Shown here: piece after piece, positions 5,582 to 9,193 of the stretch
Layout: each line of letters opens with the position of its first letter
Position numbering within the stretch: the first letter of the stretch is position 1
NCBI GenBank assembly: GCA_018304445.1
Contig: JAGVWD010000007.1
Span: 1-9,193 of the forward strand
Direction of reading: 5' to 3'
Source of the DNA: Candidatus Iainarchaeum sp.
GTDB lineage: Archaea; Iainarchaeota; Iainarchaeia; Iainarchaeales; JAXPJC01
DNA length: 9,193 bases
Notes under the pieces: generated by a model
What the model was told of the DNA's origin: nothing
What the model saw: the letters and a program-made list of their open reading frames with translations, nothing else
Database searches by the model: none
Position numbers and translations under genes: made by a program

Positions 5582-6289
5582 ATGGACCAACTTTCAGTAG
5601 CCATTGCAGGGGAAATTGCACTGAGCAAGGATCCCGGCGGCAGCATGAAGAAATGGCGCGAAATATTCGGGATTAATCAACTGGAGCTTGCAAAGCACCT
5701 GAAGATAAGTTCCAGCACTATTTCGGATTATGAAGGCGGAAGAAGAAAGAGCCCTGGAATCGGAGTTGTCAGCAGGCTTGTGGAAACCCTGCTTGAAATT
5801 GACAGGAAAAAGGGCGGGCAGATAACAAAGCAGCTTGAAAGGGAATTCAAGCCGAAGGAAAGCGCGTTTGATGTTCATGAGTTCTCGGCCTCGGTAAAGG
5901 GACTTGATTTTGCGGAAAGAATAAATGCGCAGGCTGTTGCAAATCCCGCAAAGCTAAAGGATGTGCAGATTTACGGCTATAGCATGATTGATTCAATAAA
6001 GGCGATAATTGATGTGCCTGTGCACGAGTATGTGCAGATGTACGGGAAAACCCCCCAGCGCGCATTGATATTCTCAGGGGTGGAAACCGGAAGAAGCCCG
6101 ATGATTGCAGTTAAGGTTGGAAGGTTCTCAACAGAAATGAGGCCTTCAATTGTCGTATTGCACGGCCTTGCTGATGACAAGGTGGATGCGGTTGCAATAA
6201 AAATCGCGGAAGCGGAGAAAATCCCGCTGTTAGTAACGAAAATGCCGCTTGATGAAATCTCAAAAGCGCTGAAGAAATTCGAATCATAA
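5582..6289 (+). CDS. XRE-family HTH transcriptional regulator, archaeal two-domain type
   Basis: The 235-residue protein combines an N-terminal Cro/C1-type helix-turn-helix (about 22-73) with a C-terminal alpha/beta domain. The HTH core reads FGINQLELAKHLKISSSTIS (29-48), then DYEGGRRKSPG (49-59), a classic XRE recognition-helix region. The C-terminal half (about 98-232) contains DVQIYGYSMIDSIKAIIDVP (127-146), GVETGRSPMIAVKVGRF (166-182) and IVVLHGLADDKVDAVAIKIA (190-209). The layout fits the archaeal predicted regulators grouped in COG1709; the ligand or target of the C-terminal domain is unknown to me. The glycine-rich strand-turn elements suggest small-molecule sensing, but no active site is evident. 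It has its own TATA box and converges on NMD3, separated by a perfect inverted repeat that begins within its stop codon. Confidence 0.85.
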   Translation: MDQLSVAIAGEIALSKDPGGSMKKWREIFGINQLELAKHLKISSSTISDYEGGRRKSPGIGVVSRLVETLLEIDRKKGGQITKQLEREFKPKESAFDVHEFSASVKGLDFAERINAQAVANPAKLKDVQIYGYSMIDSIKAIIDVPVHEYVQMYGKTPQRALIFSGVETGRSPMIAVKVGRFSTEMRPSIVVLHGLADDKVDAVAIKIAEAEKIPLLVTKMPLDEISKALKKFES

Positions 6290-6306
6290 GGGCATGATGC
6301 CCTTAT
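6286..6306. terminator. Perfect 10-bp inverted repeat between convergent genes
   Basis: Arms ATAAGGGCAT (6286-6295) and ATGCCCTTAT (6297-6306) are exact reverse complements around a single central G. The left arm includes the TAA stop of the XRE gene; the NMD3 stop is 26 nt farther right. In RNA the GGGC/GCCC core would form a small hairpin on either strand, so a bidirectional terminator or 3'-end stabiliser is likely. No clear T-tract follows, so intrinsic termination is not assured, and a protein-binding palindrome is the alternative. Confidence 0.55.
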
Positions 6307-6331
6307 TAACCCCAAGTTTGCTGGTTTAATT

Positions 6332-7042
6332 CTAGACCCTTGCGCAGTAAGTGAAGCGCTTGTTTGCCTTTCCCGTGTTTGAGTCCACTCCCATCAGTTT
6401 TGAGGAGCTTACCACCCTTGTGTGCGCTCTTTTTGCAAGCGCCTCGGCAATTCTCCTTGCGGCCTTTGCGGAGCCTATGTAAACATCAAAGCCGTTTGTC
6501 GCCTCTGCTGTTTTTATTGCCTGTGAAAGCGAGTCCGCCTTTTTTTCATATTCAAGCATCTTGTTTATTCTGGCCATTTCGCTTTCAACCTGCTCATCGC
6601 TGGGCTTTTTTCCGAATCTTACCTGCAGAATGGCCTCGTGGTAATCGCTTACAAGGCGCATGCAGGGGTCGCACAACACTATTGCGGGCTTAAGGAGGAT
6701 TTCCTTTTCAAATTCAATCTTATCTTCATTTATTGTTCCCGAGACCCCGATTTGCACGGAAACGCTTCCGTCATTGTTCGGCGCCATGCCGATGTTTATT
6801 TTCTCATTTGTGATTTCCTTGAGCTTCATTTTCGACCTTATGAAATCCTCAAGGTTTTTGGGGGAGTCGGAAAACCACGCGCCCCTTATCCTTATTTTTC
6901 CGCAGCTCTTGCATCTTGGGAATTTAAGCTCCTCATCCACAATCAGGATTTCATGCCCCTTAAGGAAGCATTCCCTGCAGAATCCTTTTATGAGCGCATT
7001 TGTTTCTTTTCCGCATCTCGGGCAGAATCTCTTGATCAGCAT
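6332..7042 (-). CDS. nmd3: NMD3 homologue, large-subunit maturation/ribosome handling protein
   Basis: Archaeal NMD3 (COG1499) corresponds to the N-terminal part of the eukaryotic export adaptor of the 60S subunit; in archaea it presumably binds the large ribosomal subunit. The 236 residues start MLIKRFCPRCGKET, giving zinc pairs C7/C10 and C22/C25 (FCRECFLKGHE). A second zinc site is formed by C44/C47 (RCKSC) and C124/C127 (LCDPC). YHEAILQVR (134-142) is a family hallmark, and the C-terminal segment FDVYIGSAKAARRIAEAL (185-202) with SSKLMGVDSNTGKANKRFTY (213-232) also matches well. The first seven bases overlap the end of the aCPSF2-type gene (ATGCTGA), and a GGGGAG ribosome-binding sequence lies inside that gene at about 7054-7059. 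The pair is therefore very likely one operon with coupled translation. The eukaryotic C-terminal export signals are absent, as expected. Confidence 0.93.
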   Translation of the reverse strand: MLIKRFCPRCGKETNALIKGFCRECFLKGHEILIVDEELKFPRCKSCGKIRIRGAWFSDSPKNLEDFIRSKMKLKEITNEKINIGMAPNNDGSVSVQIGVSGTINEDKIEFEKEILLKPAIVLCDPCMRLVSDYHEAILQVRFGKKPSDEQVESEMARINKMLEYEKKADSLSQAIKTAEATNGFDVYIGSAKAARRIAEALAKRAHTRVVSSSKLMGVDSNTGKANKRFTYCARV

Positions 7043-8304
7043 AGGCTTATTGTCTCCCCGCGCTTGGGCGCCACTGCCTCAAAGCCCTGCTCCTCTATGT
7101 TCATCATAAACAGCTCAATTATTTCCGCATCCCCGTGCACGCATATCACTTTCTCAGGGTTCAGTTTCTTTATGGTGTTTAGCATTTCGGTTTTTCCCGG
7201 ATGCCCTGAAAAATCGAATTTCTTCAGGTTCATTTCCAGTTTTACATTTGTCCCGTTGAGATTTATTTTCCCGGTGTCCATTAAAATCCTTCCCGGGGTT
7301 CCTGAAACCTGGAATCCTGTAAGGAAAAGCGAGGATTTCTTGTCATTGTAGAGCTTTTTCAGATAGTATTGTATGGGCCCGCCCTGGAGCATTCCGGAAG
7401 TTGTAATTACAATGCTCGGCTCCTTAAGCGCCATTTCCCTTACTTTCGGCTTGTCAACCCAGTGCACATTATGCAATGCCTTTTTCAGGAATTCTGAATT
7501 CTTGAGGTATTTGGGATACTGCATGAATATGCGCGCTGCAGCCTGCGCCATCCCGTCAAGGTAAATCGGCGCGTCAATCTTGTATTCGTGCAATACTTCA
7601 GCAATCTCCTGGCTTCTTGCAACAGCGAATGCGGGAACAAGCACATGCCCGTCGTGCTCTATAGTGTCCTGGACAGCCTCAACAAATTCCTTTTCCACTT
7701 CCTTCCTTGGCTTGTGGTCCGAATCGCCATAAGTGCTTTCTGTAATGAGGAAATCCGCCCTTCCCATGTTCAAATCCGCGGGCTTGAAGAGCCTTGTCTC
7801 CTCGGGCTTGTAATCGCCAGTGTATACCAAAGTTTTGTCATGGAGATTCAGTTTTGTTATTGCGCTCCCTATTATGTGCCCGGCATCATAGAATTCCATT
7901 CCGGTTTTCTTTGTAATTTCTATGTGCTTGTTGTAGGTAAGCGGAAAAGTAAAGCGCTCGGTTTTTGCAATCTCCTCCTTTGTAAAATGAGCCTCCATCC
8001 CCTCCAAGCCTGCAATTTTCAGCGTGTCATGCCATAAGAGCTTTGCAATCTCAAGCGTCGGGGGCGTCATATAAACAAGCGGCTGCGAAACATCAAAAAG
8101 CGCTGGCAAATGACCTGAATGGTCAAGGTGCGCATGGCTGATTATTGCTGCCGTAAGGTTAGTATTTACCGGAAGCGGATATTCCGTTCCCTCGGGGCCC
8201 AGTTTTACCCCATAATCAAGGAGTATTTTGTCCCCTGAATCCACAATGAAGCCGCTCCTTCCGACTTCCTGCGCGGCGCCAAGCGCCGTCAATTTAATTC
8301 CCAT
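7036..8304 (-). CDS. beta-CASP metallo-beta-lactamase ribonuclease, aCPSF2-like
   Basis: This family cleaves RNA endo- or exonucleolytically with two zinc ions. At 422 residues without N-terminal KH domains, it fits aCPSF2 rather than aCPSF1 (about 640 residues, with KH domains). The N-terminus LGAAQEVGRSGFIVD (8-22) is of CPSF type rather than RNase J type. Metal ligands are visible in order: D30 (LLDYG), H57/H59/D61/H62 (SHAHLDH), H143 (DAGHIIGSA) and D164 (YTGDY). beta-CASP motifs follow: E189 (TESTYGD, motif A), PAFAVARSQE (224-233), H368 (FDFSGHPG, motif B) and H390 (CVHGD, motif C). All catalytic residues appear present. ATG 8304 is preceded by AGAGGT (8312-8317) at 7 nt spacing, which decides the start. 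It heads the operon with NMD3 and diverges from the ATP-grasp gene. Confidence 0.94.
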   Translation of the reverse strand: MGIKLTALGAAQEVGRSGFIVDSGDKILLDYGVKLGPEGTEYPLPVNTNLTAAIISHAHLDHSGHLPALFDVSQPLVYMTPPTLEIAKLLWHDTLKIAGLEGMEAHFTKEEIAKTERFTFPLTYNKHIEITKKTGMEFYDAGHIIGSAITKLNLHDKTLVYTGDYKPEETRLFKPADLNMGRADFLITESTYGDSDHKPRKEVEKEFVEAVQDTIEHDGHVLVPAFAVARSQEIAEVLHEYKIDAPIYLDGMAQAAARIFMQYPKYLKNSEFLKKALHNVHWVDKPKVREMALKEPSIVITTSGMLQGGPIQYYLKKLYNDKKSSLFLTGFQVSGTPGRILMDTGKINLNGTNVKLEMNLKKFDFSGHPGKTEMLNTIKKLNPEKVICVHGDAEIIELFMMNIEEQGFEAVAPKRGETISLC

Positions 8305-8311
8305 CTTAAAA

Positions 8312-8358
8312 ACCTCTGATAATTTTGCAATTGATATGCGTTTTCCAGCACTTTAAAA
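8312..8358 (-). promoter_or_regulatory. Proximal promoter and ribosome-binding site of the aCPSF2-like gene
   Basis: On the minus strand CTTTTAAAG (8351-8359) is a TATA candidate, predicting a start near 8329 and a leader of about 24 nt that carries AGAGGT at 8312-8317. The TATA candidate lies inside an imperfect palindrome, AGCACTTT-A-AAAGTACT (8347-8363, 7 of 8 pairs), so a regulator bound there would block it. A second, distal TATA region at 8465-8481 could give a longer transcript. Confidence 0.5.
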
Positions 8359-8370
8359 GTACTTATTAAG

Positions 8371-8446
8371 GGAGTTGAACATATAAAAGCTTAATTATTG
8401 ACTCACATGTGAATCAAGCTAAAGCGTTTAAGGCGTTCAACACTCC
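8371..8446. other. Nested inverted repeats: structured leader or operator candidate
   Basis: An outer pair, GGAGTTGAAC (8371-8380) and GTTCAACACTCC (8435-8446), matches over ten base pairs with a 2-nt bulge. Inside it is a second short pair, GCTTAA with TTAAGGC. At the centre is a 20-bp near-palindrome (8398-8417) of arms TTGACTCACA and TGTGAATCAA, with 9 of 10 positions paired. GCTT and AAGC segments give an alternative pairing of the centre. On the minus strand the element would sit in the aCPSF2-like mRNA leader if the distal TATA at 8465-8481 is used. It could instead be a DNA operator between divergent genes. It does not fold as a tRNA. Confidence 0.4.
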
Positions 8447-8464
8447 TAAAATTAGCATACAAAT

Positions 8465-8481
8465 GTATAATAATTATATAG
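8465..8481. promoter_or_regulatory. AT-rich promoter region, likely for the ATP-grasp gene and possibly leftward
   Basis: TATAATAATTATATAG is read almost equally on both strands. Rightwards it predicts a transcript start near 8500 and a 30-nt leader ending in GGTGG (8521-8525), a ribosome-binding site 4 nt before ATG 8530. Leftwards it predicts a start near 8447-8453, at the edge of the nested inverted repeats. Confidence 0.5.
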
Positions 8482-8529
8482 AACATAGTAATTAAAACAC
8501 TATGCAAAAGCCCGTGTTTTGGTGGTTTT

Positions 8530-9150
8530 ATGGTTTTGCTTGATTTGCTGGAGAGCAAGGCGCTGCTTGAGCGCTATGGGATAAAATTCGCAAAAGGAGA
8601 ATTTGTTAAGAAAGAGGGTGAATTGGAAAAGGCCTGCAAAAAAATCGGATTCCCCCTCGCTATGAAAATTTATTCCCCTAAAATCTCCCACAAGACAGAC
8701 ATTGGCGGAATAAAACTGAACATACAAACTCTTGAGGAAGCAAAAAAGGCATTTTCCCAACTCAAGCGCATTCCCGGCTTCAAGGGCGCTTATTTGCAGA
8801 AAATGCTTTCCGGAACTGAAATAATTATGGGGGGAAAGCGCGATGCGCAGTTCGGCCCAGTTGTTCTTTTTGGATTGGGAGGAATTTATGTTGAGCTTCT
8901 GAAAGATGTTTCAATGCGCGTTGCTCCAATAAGCGCAAAGGATGCTGAAGAAATGATAAAAGAGATAAAGGGATATGCGCTTTTGAGCGGAGCGCGCGGA
9001 AAGCAGAAGGCAAACCTCAAAAAAATAAAATCCTATTTATTGAAGGTTTCAAAACTGATGATAAAGGAAAAAATTGCCGAGCTTGATATTAACCCCTTGT
9101 TTGCTTTCGGAAATGAAGTGCTTGCTGTTGATGCAAGAGTTGTAAAATAA
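8530..9150 (+). CDS. ADP-forming acyl/acetyl-CoA synthetase, beta (ATP-grasp) subunit
   Basis: In archaea this subunit transfers phosphate between acyl-CoA-derived acyl phosphate and ADP, making ATP at the end of sugar or amino-acid fermentation. The 206 residues hold the expected ATP-grasp landmarks: yGI (16-18), IGFPLAMKIYSPKISHKTD (39-57, with Lys46), IGGIKLN (58-64), and LQKMLSGTEIIMGGKRDAQF (89-108). FGLGGIYVELLKDVSMRVAP (114-133) and ELDINPL (184-190) complete the fold. It is somewhat shorter than the usual roughly 230 residues, mainly at the N-terminus, and still looks complete. The CoA-binding alpha subunit is not in the window and may lie to the right or be encoded elsewhere. ATG 8530 follows GGTGG. 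The gene ends with five consecutive in-frame TAA codons (9148-9162). The acyl group used cannot be read from the sequence. Confidence 0.9.
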   Translation: MVLLDLLESKALLERYGIKFAKGEFVKKEGELEKACKKIGFPLAMKIYSPKISHKTDIGGIKLNIQTLEEAKKAFSQLKRIPGFKGAYLQKMLSGTEIIMGGKRDAQFGPVVLFGLGGIYVELLKDVSMRVAPISAKDAEEMIKEIKGYALLSGARGKQKANLKKIKSYLLKVSKLMIKEKIAELDINPLFAFGNEVLAVDARVVK

Positions 9151-9193
9151 TAATAATAATAACTAACAGCTTATGCTTACCAGCAAATGCTTT

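Noticed and set aside
6638..7351. 237-residue open frame on the plus strand
   Set aside because: It crosses the antisense of NMD3 and the aCPSF2-like gene, both secure, and shows no family motif or ribosome-binding site.
7588..8037. 149-residue cysteine-rich open frame on the plus strand
   Set aside because: It is antisense to the conserved metallo-beta-lactamase core; cysteine richness comes from reading conserved codons backwards.
8371..8446. A tRNA or tRNA-like gene, because the outer arm on the minus strand ends GTTCAACTCC
   Set aside because: There is no D or anticodon arm of the right size, and the outer stem has a bulge and no acceptor pairing.
9148..9162. TAA repeat as a microsatellite of interest
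   Set aside because: It is only five units long and sits at a gene end, so no function beyond stop codons is supported.
1..9193. Insertion sequence, CRISPR array, toxin-antitoxin or defence cassette
   Set aside because: No transposase, regularly spaced repeats or recognisable defence domains were seen; genes are housekeeping or small unknowns.

Overview
The window looks archaeal and most likely comes from a small-genome DPANN-type archaeon; Diapherotrites or Micrarchaeota is a guess only. The signs are an aNop5/fibrillarin pair, an archaeal-type one-subunit glycyl-tRNA synthetase, an NMD3 homologue, an aCPSF2-type beta-CASP ribonuclease, a CTP-type polyprenol kinase, an ADP-forming acyl-CoA synthetase beta subunit, a tRNA gene without encoded CCA, and AT-rich TATA boxes about 25 bp before several starts. 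Genes are tightly packed, with no insertion sequence, CRISPR array or rRNA gene visible.

Layout. Positions 1-1636 (minus strand) hold glycyl-tRNA synthetase followed by the 5' end of an unrecognised gene that runs off the left edge. A divergent promoter at about 1645-1675 separates them from a rightward series: a small charged protein (1697-2017), an aNop5 that appears to lack its fibrillarin-binding N-terminal domain (2092-2895), a small winged-helix-like protein (2935-3219), fibrillarin (3274-3960), and a membrane polyprenol/dolichol kinase-like enzyme overlapping the fibrillarin end (3945-4550). Next come tRNA-Arg(CCU) at 4572-4646, a GNAT-like protein starting 14 nt after the tRNA (4661-5218), a two-helix membrane protein (5277-5516) and an XRE-type regulator (5582-6289). 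A perfect inverted repeat at 6286-6306 separates that regulator from the convergent pair aCPSF2 and NMD3 (minus strand, 8304 to 6332, overlapping by 7 nt). The right end is a divergent intergenic region (8305-8529) with several inverted repeats, then an ATP-grasp acyl-CoA synthetase subunit (8530-9150).

Theme. Most recognisable genes serve RNA or translation: charging tRNA-Gly, guiding 2'-O-methylation of rRNA/tRNA (aNop5 and fibrillarin), a tRNA gene, RNA cleavage (aCPSF2) and ribosomal-subunit handling (NMD3). The points most worth a second look are the shortened aNop5 beside a normal-length fibrillarin, the tRNA-Arg/GNAT pair that looks dicistronic, and the nested inverted repeats at 8371-8446. 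I did not see a clear new defence or mobile system.
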